From NCBI GenBank assembly GCA_019056785.1, contig DXJV01000068.1, forward strand, positions 1-64,000: a stretch of DNA of 64,000 nt. The letters are read 5' to 3'. The stretch is from Candidatus Heimdallarchaeota archaeon. Its GTDB lineage: Archaea; Asgardarchaeota; Heimdallarchaeia; JABLTI01. Each line of letters opens with the position of its first letter. The first letter of the stretch is position 1. Made by a program: the position numbers and the translations under genes. Of this stretch, positions 9,367 to 18,127 are shown one piece after another. The notes under the pieces are model-generated. The model did no database searches. It worked only from the letters and a program-made list of their open reading frames with translations, and had not been told where the DNA came from.

Positions 9367-10314
9367 TTATACTTCAATAAAATCCATTATTTTCGAATTG
9401 AACTCCAAGACTTTTATCGGGTCATATGTAATATTTGAAAATCGATAGGTGAAATTCCAGAATGCACTGTCAGTGGATATGAGGGCATTAAAATTACTTT
9501 TTGTGTAGAGGATCCGAACGAGTGTTCGTAGTGCAATCTTATCCTCGACCATCCGGTAGAATTCACGCAAAGCATCTAATCCCTCTGTATTTGAAAATGC
9601 AATGAGGTTTGTGCCTCCTCGCTCAACAAAGTCAAGAAACGCAAGGTTCATCGGACTGATTTTTGGGTCGAGATTCTTAAACTGAAAATTCAATAAATCA
9701 ATGGAGTTTGTGACGTATTTTCCAAGGGGGCTGAGATAGTAGGGGCCAGTATTCTTTTCGTATGTCACCAGCCCTAAATATTCACCGATATTTGCTAACA
9801 CTTTAGCAATAACCATCTCATTGAAGGGGATATACGCTCCTCGTCGAATAATGTCAGAGATGCGCAAAGCTTTGATATCAGAGGTATGTCTCAAGATTTG
9901 TGCTCCAAGCTTCGTTCGTATTTCGTTCAAATTAGCTCCGGGATTGTTCTGCAAGTACTTTAAAAAAATCTTAAAGGGCAACCAGGAGAGAAAGAAGGGA
10001 GTGAGTGGTTGAACAATAGATTGCCCTGGTTTCTTCTTATCAAGCACAAATTTCGTGAAGTTAGTCAAGATAAATGTGTCGAGTTCTCCTTCAGGCTTTT
10101 TCTCGATGGCAAGCACGCCGATATGTTGTAGTAAATTAAAAATCGTTTTGGCGATATCTGACTTGAAGCCCAAAATTTCTCGCCCGTCTTCAATGGTCAT
10201 ATTCTTTCGTTCTAACATTGCTGTGATAAGTGGTTCAAGATACTTAAGATCTGCAAAAGCAGTTCCTGTTGCCTCGAGGTAAGCCTGAACCGCAACATAC
10301 TTTGGTAAAATCAT
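9367..10314 (-). CDS. Hypothetical cytoplasmic protein, winged-helix-like
   Basis: A 315-residue soluble protein I do not recognise. There is no signal peptide or membrane helix. The first 75 residues (KYLEPLITAMLERKNMT... IFNLLQHIGVLAIEKKPEG) and residues about 125-205 (NEIRTKLGAQI... LANIGEYLGLVTYEKNTGPYYLSPLGKYV) both have the helix-turn-helix then YYLSPLGK wing pattern of archaeal winged-helix modules. A plausible role is DNA binding or scaffolding. The C-terminal 100 residues are unassigned. It is transcribed divergently from the membrane protein at 10722 across a 407-bp gap. Confidence 0.7.
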   Translation of the reverse strand: MILPKYVAVQAYLEATGTAFADLKYLEPLITAMLERKNMTIEDGREILGFKSDIAKTIFNLLQHIGVLAIEKKPEGELDTFILTNFTKFVLDKKKPGQSIVQPLTPFFLSWLPFKIFLKYLQNNPGANLNEIRTKLGAQILRHTSDIKALRISDIIRRGAYIPFNEMVIAKVLANIGEYLGLVTYEKNTGPYYLSPLGKYVTNSIDLLNFQFKNLDPKISPMNLAFLDFVERGGTNLIAFSNTEGLDALREFYRMVEDKIALRTLVRILYTKSNFNALISTDSAFWNFTYRFSNITYDPIKVLEFNSKIMDFIEV

Positions 10315-10721
10315 CGTTCTTCTTCTCTGCTAATTTTATACGCGCTAATTCTCATATACTGCTTATCAATTATAATTTTTATGACTCACAAGGAACAATC
10401 TGGCTTTATTGTTCTATAATTGCCCTCAAGCTATTCCATCTTTATATATTAGCCACAAGGCCCGCCAAAGCACCAAATAATCATCCTTTTAATTGCGAGA
10501 TTTGAACGTTCCTGACTTACAACGCTTGCAACAACTCTAGCGAGATTGTTATTCCAGGTATTTGAAAAAAGATATGAATTCTAGAGCAGTTAGTGGCTCC
10601 GGCAGTTTTATGTTAACAAGAAAAGAAAAATGATCATGGCGCCCAAAACTGTTTCTAAACTTTTGTTCGAGATGTTTTAAGTAAAATGGAGGAGGTAAGT
10701 TAATACATAGGTGATTATCGA
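10315..10721. other. Divergent intergenic region, no gene seen
   Basis: 407 bp separate two divergent genes. I see no open frame, tRNA or repeat that convinces. The right end holds GGAGGAGG near 10689 and a GGTGAT ribosome site 6 bp before the ATG at 10722. The promoters for both genes must lie here. Confidence 0.5.
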
Positions 10722-12917
10722 ATGAAGTATTTCAACTCGAAAAAAATCACTCGTTTACCATTTCTTGGTGCGATAATTTTTATCGCTTTGTTTCTTATGC
10801 TTACAATTTTTTACCCACAACAAACCCAATTGAACAATGTTACCGCCGCAAATAAGAATCCGTCAGTTATCTCCGAAAGTGAAGTTAGTGCTAGAGAGGA
10901 TCTTTTTGGGGGAGAAACCTCTTTAGCACAAAACTTCACGAAAGCAAAAGAATTTCTGTTCTTGGATGAGAGTTATTTATATGCCCTTAAAAGTGATGTT
11001 ATTGAAATCTATGACATTAGTGATTATACTTCACCCACTCTTATAGGTACGTTTACTCTTTCAGGAAGTACATTACAAAAAATTCTTGTCATTGAGGACC
11101 TCTTATTTATTACTTCTAGTGAACCGGATAACGAGACTGCTCAAACACACTATTATCTTTATATTCTCAATTGCTCTAACCCTGAAAATCTTTCAGTAGC
11201 TGCTCGCTATGAGCAACCTAATAAGATCCTCACATTTGGGTTCTATAGGGGGCATCTTTTATTGATCTCTGATAGCTTGCATATTTACAACTTGACCTCC
11301 CCTACAACACTATCTTGGTTCTGGTCCGCCTATGCAAATAATACCTGGCGACCGGTTGATTTTGCCATTGTGAATTCCACCCTCTTTGTTGTCAGTAATT
11401 ATTATCTCTCCTCTTATGCCCTTGGTAATTTCTCAGTAACTCCCGAAGCACTTTACAATTATACCGCAGATCAGTCTCTTGATTGGTTTATATATTCGTA
11501 TGATTATTCTCTGATGGTGATAAATGAAACCCTTGCCTTCGTCTTTGCGCACTCTGAGAATAATGCTTTTTATGTTTTTAATATCTCTAACCCTCTTAAC
11601 GTCTCTCGTTTAAGCAGCGGTTCGCTCGGGATTTCTACTGTCTTCGGGCTCTTGCAGTATACCTCCGGCTATCTTTATCTTTCCAATTCTGAAACCCTTT
11701 ATATCTTCAAGTTTGAATCTTTTCATTCTTTGACTCTCATTTCCAGCTATCAGGATATTTTAAATGAAAGATTTACTAAAAAATACAGTTTTAAGATTAA
11801 TACTCTTTACAACTTTGTCGATATTGCCTTCAAGGATTCCACGCTCTTTCTCTGGCGATTTGTCTATACGCCGGAGACCTATCTCTTATATGTCTTAGAT
11901 GTTAGTAATGTTGTTGAACCTGTTCTTCTCTATCGCGCTCCATTTACTCCAATTTCAAGTTGGATTTCATGGCTAAATCTTGCCGTTTTACTAATAATCC
12001 CCTCATTTGGATTGGCTCTATTGATAATTGAAACACGAAAAACCGTCAAACGGGAAAGGTCGAAACCAATTTCTTCGTCAATTGAGAGAGAGGTTTCTCA
12101 AGATAAACCTGCCGCTCGGGAAAACGCTCCACTTAGCTCACGAATTCCCACAAAGATCCTCGCCAGTGGCTATCTACTTTTCGTCGTGCAAAACAGCTTA
12201 CTCTTGCTGTTCTTTATAATCACTTCGCTCCTTTCATCCCTTAATTCGAATGATAAATTCACTACTACTTACTCGGCTTACTTCCTTATTTTCCTGAGTG
12301 TGCCACTTTATCTTGACTTAGTAGCTGGAGGGTTGCTCGCAGCAGGGTTTGCTTGGGATGCCATTAGTAACAAATCAAAATCCGCCACCTTTTCAGCTGT
12401 TTTGTGGCTCTGCTGGGTAATAGCAACCCTCCTGTATCGCCTCTATTGGGGGTTGCCCGACTACTCAGAACTAACAACACTATTTTACGGCACGCATATC
12501 TTCCAAAAAATTGCGCCATGGTTAAGGCACTGGGAGCTTAATGCATTACTTTATGGCATCAACTTAGTGCTCTTTTCTTTATCGCTTTTCTTCACGGAAA
12601 GAGCCTTCTTGAAACAAGCGGAAAATTCTACGAAAAACCTTCATTTACTTTATGTCTTTGGTAATTGGGCTGCCGGCGTGGGCGTGCTCTTTGCTTTAAA
12701 AAACCTTGTTTATACTGTTCTCATCCAACACGGTTTGATTTTTAGTGATGGCGATTTAATTTATAGCATAATCTTATACTTTGCATTAATCGCAAAAATC
12801 ATTCTGCTAACCATTATTGCTATTGGTTTCTTCTTAAAATTGTATCGTGCGAAGATGGTCGATTTAAAACAAGGGAAAACCAAAGGTGAACCAATAAATG
12901 CCCAGACGAACATCTGA
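10722..12917 (+). CDS. Large membrane protein with extracytoplasmic propeller-like domain
   Basis: 731 residues. A signal-anchor helix (about 14-33) is followed by about 370 extracytoplasmic residues. These hold recurring strands of the type LYALKSDVIEIYDISDYTSP, YILNCSNPENLS and LYVLDVSNVVEPV, which resemble LVIVD/beta-propeller repeats. A helix (WLNLAVLLIIPSFGLALLII) leads to a short charged cytoplasmic linker, then six more hydrophobic helices from about 480 to 710. There are many N-x-S/T sites outside. The fold suggests a surface sensor or assembly factor; no catalytic motif is visible. Start chosen at the ATG with GGTGAT upstream. Function unknown. Confidence 0.8.
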   Translation: MKYFNSKKITRLPFLGAIIFIALFLMLTIFYPQQTQLNNVTAANKNPSVISESEVSAREDLFGGETSLAQNFTKAKEFLFLDESYLYALKSDVIEIYDISDYTSPTLIGTFTLSGSTLQKILVIEDLLFITSSEPDNETAQTHYYLYILNCSNPENLSVAARYEQPNKILTFGFYRGHLLLISDSLHIYNLTSPTTLSWFWSAYANNTWRPVDFAIVNSTLFVVSNYYLSSYALGNFSVTPEALYNYTADQSLDWFIYSYDYSLMVINETLAFVFAHSENNAFYVFNISNPLNVSRLSSGSLGISTVFGLLQYTSGYLYLSNSETLYIFKFESFHSLTLISSYQDILNERFTKKYSFKINTLYNFVDIAFKDSTLFLWRFVYTPETYLLYVLDVSNVVEPVLLYRAPFTPISSWISWLNLAVLLIIPSFGLALLIIETRKTVKRERSKPISSSIEREVSQDKPAARENAPLSSRIPTKILASGYLLFVVQNSLLLLFFIITSLLSSLNSNDKFTTTYSAYFLIFLSVPLYLDLVAGGLLAAGFAWDAISNKSKSATFSAVLWLCWVIATLLYRLYWGLPDYSELTTLFYGTHIFQKIAPWLRHWELNALLYGINLVLFSLSLFFTERAFLKQAENSTKNLHLLYVFGNWAAGVGVLFALKNLVYTVLIQHGLIFSDGDLIYSIILYFALIAKIILLTIIAIGFFLKLYRAKMVDLKQGKTKGEPINAQTNI

Positions 12918-13057
12918 ATCCAATTGATTTAAAATGAGTGAAAAGCGACCCGCATTGTTTTTCCCCTTCTTTTTTTCTTTGATGGAAAAGAATTTATGGA
13001 AGAAAAGCCCTCTTTTTGCCATTATCTTAAATTTCAGTTAAAAGCTTCAGGAAGTGT

Positions 13058-13627
13058 TTGTGTAAATTGACGCAACAACTACCAATATTAAATCAGCGGA
13101 GTTTCTGGCTTTGGTTATTGCTTTCTATTATAACCTTCGGCATTGGAGGACTCATTTATCTCTATCTTAATTTAGATGACCTTAACCGGTTAGATAAATA
13201 CCCCCGGCCAGCAAATGTCCCCTCAACTAAGAATGAGACTGTTATCCTCATTCTTTTAGCTCTTTGTCTACCACCCATTGGCTTGTTCGTTGCCATGTAT
13301 GTTAAATTCCATAAACTACAGCGCTACCTGGCAGCGCATCCTGTTCGTGGCTCTCAGCAAGTGGCAAGCGGTGGAAAAGTACTTACAATCATGTTATTTA
13401 GTGCTTTTATGAGTGTTGCTTCATCGCTTGTTTATCGCATTAAGATGTACTTTTTCCCGGGGCCAATTGGCCCTGTTGTGTACGTGACAACCGCACTAAT
13501 TGGCATTGTAGGATTGATCCTTGCAATTGTCTTATTGGTATACAATTATCACTGGCAAGAAGCGTATAATGAACGCGTACGACTACTAACAGAGAACAAC
13601 ACCCCCAACGACCTCCCCCTTCGTTGA
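13058..13627 (+). CDS. DUF4234-like four-helix membrane protein
   Basis: 189 residues with a TTG start, the only good initiation codon. The first helix segment, FWLWLLLSIITFGIGGLIYLYL, matches the pattern of DUF4234 membrane proteins (W..LS.iTFGiggliYlY). Three further helices lie at about 65-85, 105-125 and 135-165, the last followed by a cytoplasmic YHWQEAYNERVRLL. It lies 140 bp behind the propeller-like membrane protein on the same strand. No function is established for the family. Confidence 0.65.
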   Translation: MCKLTQQLPILNQRSFWLWLLLSIITFGIGGLIYLYLNLDDLNRLDKYPRPANVPSTKNETVILILLALCLPPIGLFVAMYVKFHKLQRYLAAHPVRGSQQVASGGKVLTIMLFSAFMSVASSLVYRIKMYFFPGPIGPVVYVTTALIGIVGLILAIVLLVYNYHWQEAYNERVRLLTENNTPNDLPLR

Positions 13628-13652
13628 TTTTTCTCTCTTTTCTTTCTTTTTT
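13628..13652 (+). terminator. Pyrimidine/T-rich terminator
   Basis: Directly after the stop of the DUF4234-like gene, three T runs separated by C occur within 25 bp. This composition is repeated after other plus-strand genes here and fits archaeal oligo-T termination. Confidence 0.4.
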
Positions 13653-13839
13653 AACCTTGAACTCTTCTTCTATTCAAACAACCAATTTCAATTTAAGAAT
13701 AAAATTAAAAAGCCAAGAGCTTTTTCTTAACACTCAAAGACATCCGATATTTTTCACCGACGGCGCTCTCAGCTTCTTGAATCATATCAGTTGCTGAGGC
13801 TTTGACGGTTGAAAAATAGTTTATGAGTTTAAACTCGAA

Positions 13840-14439
13840 TTGAAGAAGAAAAAACACTTAGAGTGTGAAAAACCATTGGCAGAAATTACTGACATTCGAT
13901 TTCATGGACGTGGTGGGCAGGGTGTTGTCACCGCTTCTCGTATTGCTGCAGAAGCGGCATTAATGGAAGACAAATATGTCCACGCATTTCCAGCTTTTGG
14001 TCCAGAACGAGCCGGTGCCCCCATTGAAGGGTTCACACGAATTTCCTCAGAAGCTTTTACCATTAAAACGGAGATTCATTATCCCGATATTATCGTTATT
14101 CTTGACCCCACATTGATTGGCACTGTCGACCTTGGCAAAGGCTTGAAAGATGGCGGAATTGTTATTGCAAACTTCGCCGGTTCTATGGACGAGTTAAAGA
14201 GCAAGATTGGTATCGCGAAAAAAGTTTCTTTTTACAAAGTTGATGCGACCAAGATTGCTACCGAAGAGTTAGGCCGACCAATTACGAACACTGTCATGCT
14301 TGGCGCTCTGGTCAAAGTCACAGCTATTGTTGAGCTGGACAATATTTGCAAAGCGACTGCAGAACGGTTTCCGGGAGTGGTTGGTGAGAAAAATGTGAAA
14401 GCCATCAAACGCGCGTACGAGGAGGTTATGAGTGAATAA
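13840..14439 (+). CDS. porG: Pyruvate:ferredoxin oxidoreductase, gamma subunit
   Basis: Gamma (PorC/PorG) subunit of the four-subunit 2-oxoacid:ferredoxin oxidoreductase that interconverts pyruvate with acetyl-CoA and CO2 using ferredoxin. The N-terminal motif DIRFHGRGGQGVVTAS and the central FPAFGPERAGAP are diagnostic. Two TTG starts are possible: this one, adding a Lys-rich 11-residue tail, or 13873, which would give MAEITDIRF as in relatives. Neither has a strong ribosome site. It overlaps the delta-subunit gene by one base. Pyruvate is the likeliest substrate; other 2-oxoacids cannot be excluded. Confidence 0.92.
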   Translation: MKKKKHLECEKPLAEITDIRFHGRGGQGVVTASRIAAEAALMEDKYVHAFPAFGPERAGAPIEGFTRISSEAFTIKTEIHYPDIIVILDPTLIGTVDLGKGLKDGGIVIANFAGSMDELKSKIGIAKKVSFYKVDATKIATEELGRPITNTVMLGALVKVTAIVELDNICKATAERFPGVVGEKNVKAIKRAYEEVMSE

Positions 14440-14765
14440 TGGCGAAAAATACCCTCTCTGATAAAGAAATGAAAGAATGGATAGAGAAGAAATGGGGCTA
14501 TGAAAAGCTCCCCATGGGTGGCTCTGTTCCTTTTGCCGGCTCATCTAAATATTTTAAGACCGGCGATTGGAGTGCGTTCAAAGCGGTTGTCGACCGTGAA
14601 AAATGCACTCGCTGCACCACCTGCTTTTTCCTCTGTCCGGACTCGGCAATAACCATGGATAAGGATGACTATCCCGTCATGAATTTTGATTATTGCAAGG
14701 GTTGTGGCATCTGTGCTGAGGAATGCCCGGCTGATGCCATTGAAATGAAGGATATGACCAAGTAG
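14439..14765 (+). CDS. porD: Pyruvate:ferredoxin oxidoreductase, delta (ferredoxin) subunit
   Basis: A 108-residue polyferredoxin subunit that relays electrons from the catalytic heterodimer to ferredoxin. Two complete [4Fe-4S] motifs are visible in the C-terminal half, CTRCTTCFFLCP and CKGCGICAEECP, each followed by the usual A-I pair. The N-terminus has the delta-subunit segment PMGGSVPFAGSS. It starts on an ATG overlapping the gamma stop, so the two are translationally coupled. Confidence 0.93.
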   Translation: MAKNTLSDKEMKEWIEKKWGYEKLPMGGSVPFAGSSKYFKTGDWSAFKAVVDREKCTRCTTCFFLCPDSAITMDKDDYPVMNFDYCKGCGICAEECPADAIEMKDMTK

Positions 14766-14775
14766 GTGATGATGA

Positions 14776-15972
14776 ATGACAAAAGCTGTTACTTCTAAAG
14801 CAAAAAGAATTGGTATGACCGGCGACGAAGCTGTTGCAAATGCTGCTGCTGTGATTAATCCCGATGTTGTTGCTGCTTATCCCATTACCCCTCAAACCAT
14901 TATTGTCGAACATTTCAGTGAGTTTGTGAATAATGGTGAGGTAGACACGGAGTTTGTTTGTGTGGAATCTGAACACAGCGCAATGAGTGCGTGTGTTGGT
15001 GCCAGTGTCACCGGCGCAAGAGTGTTCACCGCTTCTGCAAGTCAAGGAGTGGCGCTCATGTATGAGATCCTCTTCATTGCTGCTGCTTCTCGCTTACCTA
15101 TCGTCATGGCGGTTGCTAACCGCGCCCTCAGTGGCCCGATTAATATTCACGGCGAATTGACTGACCAGACCGTCTGTCGCGACACAGGCTGGATTTCCAT
15201 GTTTTCCGAGTCGGCTCAAGAAGCCTATGACAATACCTTCTTGGCCTTCAAGATCGGTGAGCATCCTGATGTTTCCCTTCCTGTGATGTTTGGCCTTGAT
15301 GGGTTTATCCTCACCCATGCCTTAGAGGGTGTTAGCCCTCTTGATAGAAAATTCGTCAAGGACTTCTTGCCGGAACGACAGATGAAATACCCCACTATAC
15401 CAGGAAACCCTGTCTCTAGTGGTTTATTGGCTCTTCCTGATTATTACATGGAAGTCAAATATCAACAAGAACTTGCTATGGAAGCAGCCCGGAAGGTCAT
15501 TCCCAAAGCCTTTGAAGAATTTGGCGAAAAGACCGGCCGCTATTATGGGATGATCGAAGAATATCAGATGGAAGATGCAAAGACCGCACTCGTTACGATG
15601 GGCGCTCTTTCCGGAACGACAAAGTTTGTTGTAGACAAGCTTCGCAAGAACGGCGAAAAAGTTGGTATGATTAAAGTGAAGACCTATCGTCCCTTCCCGG
15701 GGACCGAACTTGCAAAAGCACTCAAAGATGTGGAAGCTGTTGGAGTCATTGACCGTGACTTGACATTCGGTGCTCCAGGACCAGCTCTTTATTCAGACCT
15801 TAAAACCACACTCTATAACTACAAGAACCGTCCCCAGATTTTTGGTTTCATTGCCGGCATTGGTGGTAGAGATGTTCTCGTCGAAGACTTCGAGCACATC
15901 TACAAGCAAGTTCTCAACCTTAAAGGCACAGAAAAGCCTGTCCCCATTGAGTGGGTTGGTTTGAGAAAGTAA
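14776..15972 (+). CDS. porA: Pyruvate:ferredoxin oxidoreductase, alpha subunit
   Basis: A 398-residue alpha subunit contributing to the active site with the beta subunit. The N-terminal domain shows GDEAVANAAAVINPDVVAAYPITPQT and the conserved VESEHSAMSA. SGPINIHGELTDQ follows, and the C-terminal domain has VGMIKVKTYRPFPGTELAKAL and GVIDRD, all typical of PorA. A GGTGATG site lies 5 bp before the ATG. It is 10 bp downstream of porD in the order gamma-delta-alpha-beta. Confidence 0.93.
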   Translation: MTKAVTSKAKRIGMTGDEAVANAAAVINPDVVAAYPITPQTIIVEHFSEFVNNGEVDTEFVCVESEHSAMSACVGASVTGARVFTASASQGVALMYEILFIAAASRLPIVMAVANRALSGPINIHGELTDQTVCRDTGWISMFSESAQEAYDNTFLAFKIGEHPDVSLPVMFGLDGFILTHALEGVSPLDRKFVKDFLPERQMKYPTIPGNPVSSGLLALPDYYMEVKYQQELAMEAARKVIPKAFEEFGEKTGRYYGMIEEYQMEDAKTALVTMGALSGTTKFVVDKLRKNGEKVGMIKVKTYRPFPGTELAKALKDVEAVGVIDRDLTFGAPGPALYSDLKTTLYNYKNRPQIFGFIAGIGGRDVLVEDFEHIYKQVLNLKGTEKPVPIEWVGLRK

Positions 15973-15988
15973 TAGGAGGAATAAACAA

Positions 15989-16972
15989 ATGGTTACTAAA
16001 GAAGAATTAAAGAAAGTAAAGATCCCCAAGGCAAAAGAGCTCATTCACACCGAGAATCGTCTTGCTCCTGGCCACCGGCTTTGTGCAGGCTGTACTGCCG
16101 GAACCATCGCTAGACTTGCCACCCTCGTAACTGACCCAAATGACGTGGTTATCTTTCATGCCACAGGCTGTTTGGAAGTTGCTACAACTATTTATCCCTA
16201 CACTGCTTGGAAGCTTCCCTGGTATCATAATGCCTTCGAGAATGCAGCAGCAACTGCAAGTGGAGCAGAAGCAGCATTTCGGGCCATGGTGCGAAAAGGC
16301 AAGCTGAAGAAAATACCTGATATTATCGCTTTTGGTGGCGATGGCGGAACCTATGACATCGGGCTTCAATCTTTAAGCGGCGCTATGGAACGAGGGCATG
16401 ATTTTGTCTATATTTGCTATACAAATGGCGCGTACATGAACACCGGCATTCAACGCTCCGGTGGAACACCTATGTATGCTGCGACCACCACCTCACCGGC
16501 CGGAAGTGTTATCCCCGGCAAAATCCAATGGCGAAAAGACCTTGTAGCCATTGCAGCAGCACATAAGATACCGTATATTGCAACCGCCTCTCCTGCAGCG
16601 CATCGTGACCTTATGACAAAAGTTCGCCGAGCCCTTGATGCTGATGGCCCTGCTTTCATCTTAGTGGATATGCCCTGCCCCCGAGGCTGGCGCTTCCCGG
16701 AGAAGGACTCTGTGAAAGTGGCGCAATTAGCAATAGATACATGTTACTTCCCGCTTTATGAGATCTATGACGGAAAGGAATATGTACTCAGTCCGAAAAG
16801 CAAAGCCATTGCAAACAAACCTGAGCGCAAGAAACCCATCGAAGAATATCTCGCAGCACAAGGACGTTTTAAACATCTGTTCAAGCCTGAAAAACGGACA
16901 GATTTAATCGCAAAATTCCAAGAAGCTCTTAATAAAGAATGGGAATACTTGCTCAAGTTAGTGAACCTTTAA
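15989..16972 (+). CDS. porB: Pyruvate:ferredoxin oxidoreductase, beta (TPP-binding) subunit
   Basis: The 327-residue thiamine-diphosphate subunit. The TPP motif runs from GDGGTYDIG to YTNGAYMNTG (about residues 112-153). Cysteines in RLCAGC near the N-terminus, HATGC and the later MPCPRGW match the [4Fe-4S] ligands of PorB. GGAGGAAT precedes the ATG. It is the last large gene of the por operon and is followed by a hairpin plus T tract at 16995-17032. Confidence 0.93.
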   Translation: MVTKEELKKVKIPKAKELIHTENRLAPGHRLCAGCTAGTIARLATLVTDPNDVVIFHATGCLEVATTIYPYTAWKLPWYHNAFENAAATASGAEAAFRAMVRKGKLKKIPDIIAFGGDGGTYDIGLQSLSGAMERGHDFVYICYTNGAYMNTGIQRSGGTPMYAATTTSPAGSVIPGKIQWRKDLVAIAAAHKIPYIATASPAAHRDLMTKVRRALDADGPAFILVDMPCPRGWRFPEKDSVKVAQLAIDTCYFPLYEIYDGKEYVLSPKSKAIANKPERKKPIEEYLAAQGRFKHLFKPEKRTDLIAKFQEALNKEWEYLLKLVNL

Positions 16973-16994
16973 AGTAATTGATAACAGAACCAAC

Positions 16995-17032
16995 CATTCT
17001 CTTGAAGAGAATGCGTTGCTGTTCCTTTTTTT
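16995..17032 (+). terminator. Hairpin/T-tract terminator of the por operon
   Basis: A 19-bp inverted repeat (CATTCTCTT, centre base, AAGAGAATG) begins 22 bp after the porB stop, and a T-rich run lies about 10 bp beyond it. This is the clearest intrinsic-terminator-like structure in the window. With no spacer the hairpin would form a small loop from the inner pairs, and the repeat could instead be a protein-binding site. Confidence 0.5.
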
Positions 17033-17126
17033 CCTCTCTTTCTGATCATTTAGTCCTTTTTAAAGAAAAATTGCCGCTAATCACTGTGAGAAACATCATT
17101 TCTCCACACGGAGGTTAAAAACAAAA

Positions 17127-17261
17127 ATGAAAAAATTAATGATGAACAGTCGAATGAAACTCTTCCTCCTCTTCGGGGTAGTAGTTTTGCTTTGGGTTGC
17201 TATAACATTAACAATAGGCCCTCCAGACGAAGCGCCGCCATTTATCACTCCAGGACCTTAA
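17127..17261 (+). CDS. 44-residue single-pass membrane miniprotein
   Basis: This small ORF has an ATG preceded by GGAGGT 11 bases upstream. A basic start (MKKLMMNSRMK) leads into one hydrophobic helix (FLLFGVVVLLWVAITLTI) and a short proline-rich tail ending TPGP. It sits beyond the por terminator and before the convergent GTPase gene. The ribosome site and coherent topology argue that it is real. Function unknown. Confidence 0.5.
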   Translation: MKKLMMNSRMKLFLLFGVVVLLWVAITLTIGPPDEAPPFITPGP

Positions 17262-17306
17262 ATCACACACAAGAAACTTTTGTTAAACCTAAACTACAAA
17301 TGAACT

Positions 17307-17975
17307 TTAAGGTGCTTCCTTTTCCTCTTTTTTCTTTTGTTTCTCTAATTCTCTTCGTCGAATGGTTTCATCCGCTTCTTGAACCATCATTGTAATTAAT
17401 TCTCGAAAAACCTTCTTGATAGTTTCACCTGTTTTTGCCGAAGTTTCCAAGTAAGGGATTTTCACTCCGAGTTCTTTTGTTTTCTTTTTCGCGTAGGCCT
17501 TTCCTTCTTCGGTTTTAATAGCCCGTTGTTCCTCGAGGTCAATTTTATTTCCAACGATAATTAGTGGGATCTTTTTACAATTAGCGACGATCTCAGTGAA
17601 CCATTTATCTAAATGTTCGAACGATTCTCGATTGGTAACATCGAAAACGACCAATCCACCCAGCGCTCCCCGATAATATAATGGCCGGATGCGTGAGAAT
17701 TTCTCTTGCCCCCCTGTATCCCAAATCTGACATTTAATTCGCTTGTCCTTTACCACCTCATGTTTAATGGTAAAGTCAACACCGATGGTCATCTTGTAGT
17801 TTTCTTGGAATTTGTCCTCTGCATAGCGATATGTTATGGCTGTTTTCCCTACCGCACCGTCACCAATGACTATAGTTTTGAACATATAATCAAATGAGGT
17901 TTTTACATCGGTCATTTTGTTTCCCCACGGAAATTTCAAATGACACTTGGTGGCTTCTTTCTGTGCGTGTTTCAT
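17307..17975 (-). CDS. Rab/Ras-superfamily small GTPase (eukaryote-like)
   Basis: 222 residues from the ATG at 17975, chosen because GAGGTGA lies 7 bp upstream; an ORF extension of 14 codons and an internal ATG (residue 21) are alternatives. All G motifs are present: P-loop GDGAVGKT (38-45), switch-I Thr in MTIGVDF (62-68), WDTGGQEKF (85-93, with Gly where Ras/Rab have Ala), NKID (143-146) and ETSAKT (177-182). The RIRPLYYRGA segment after switch II is Rab-like. The C-terminus is a Lys/Glu-rich helix without the prenylation cysteines of eukaryotic Rabs, so membrane targeting, if any, must differ. Such GTPases are abundant in Asgard archaea. Confidence 0.9.
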   Translation of the reverse strand: MKHAQKEATKCHLKFPWGNKMTDVKTSFDYMFKTIVIGDGAVGKTAITYRYAEDKFQENYKMTIGVDFTIKHEVVKDKRIKCQIWDTGGQEKFSRIRPLYYRGALGGLVVFDVTNRESFEHLDKWFTEIVANCKKIPLIIVGNKIDLEEQRAIKTEEGKAYAKKKTKELGVKIPYLETSAKTGETIKKVFRELITMMVQEADETIRRRELEKQKKKEEKEAP

Positions 17976-18127
17976 TGATTGCTCACCTCTATAAAAAAAC
18001 CTTTGCTTTGAGGACATTTTGGAAAAAGTTTTCTAAGAGCTAAACTTATTTTGTAGTAATGGTATTAACTCATACCAAATAGATTCCCTCTTTCACAATT
18101 AAGAACCAGGAGCCGTTTCATAACAAA

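Noticed and set aside
13706-13815. Minus-strand stretch reading like a protein end (TVKASATDMIQEAESAV... KKKLLAF)
   Set aside because: About 35 codons without a plausible start, running into the por start region; it could be a gene remnant but I cannot support it.
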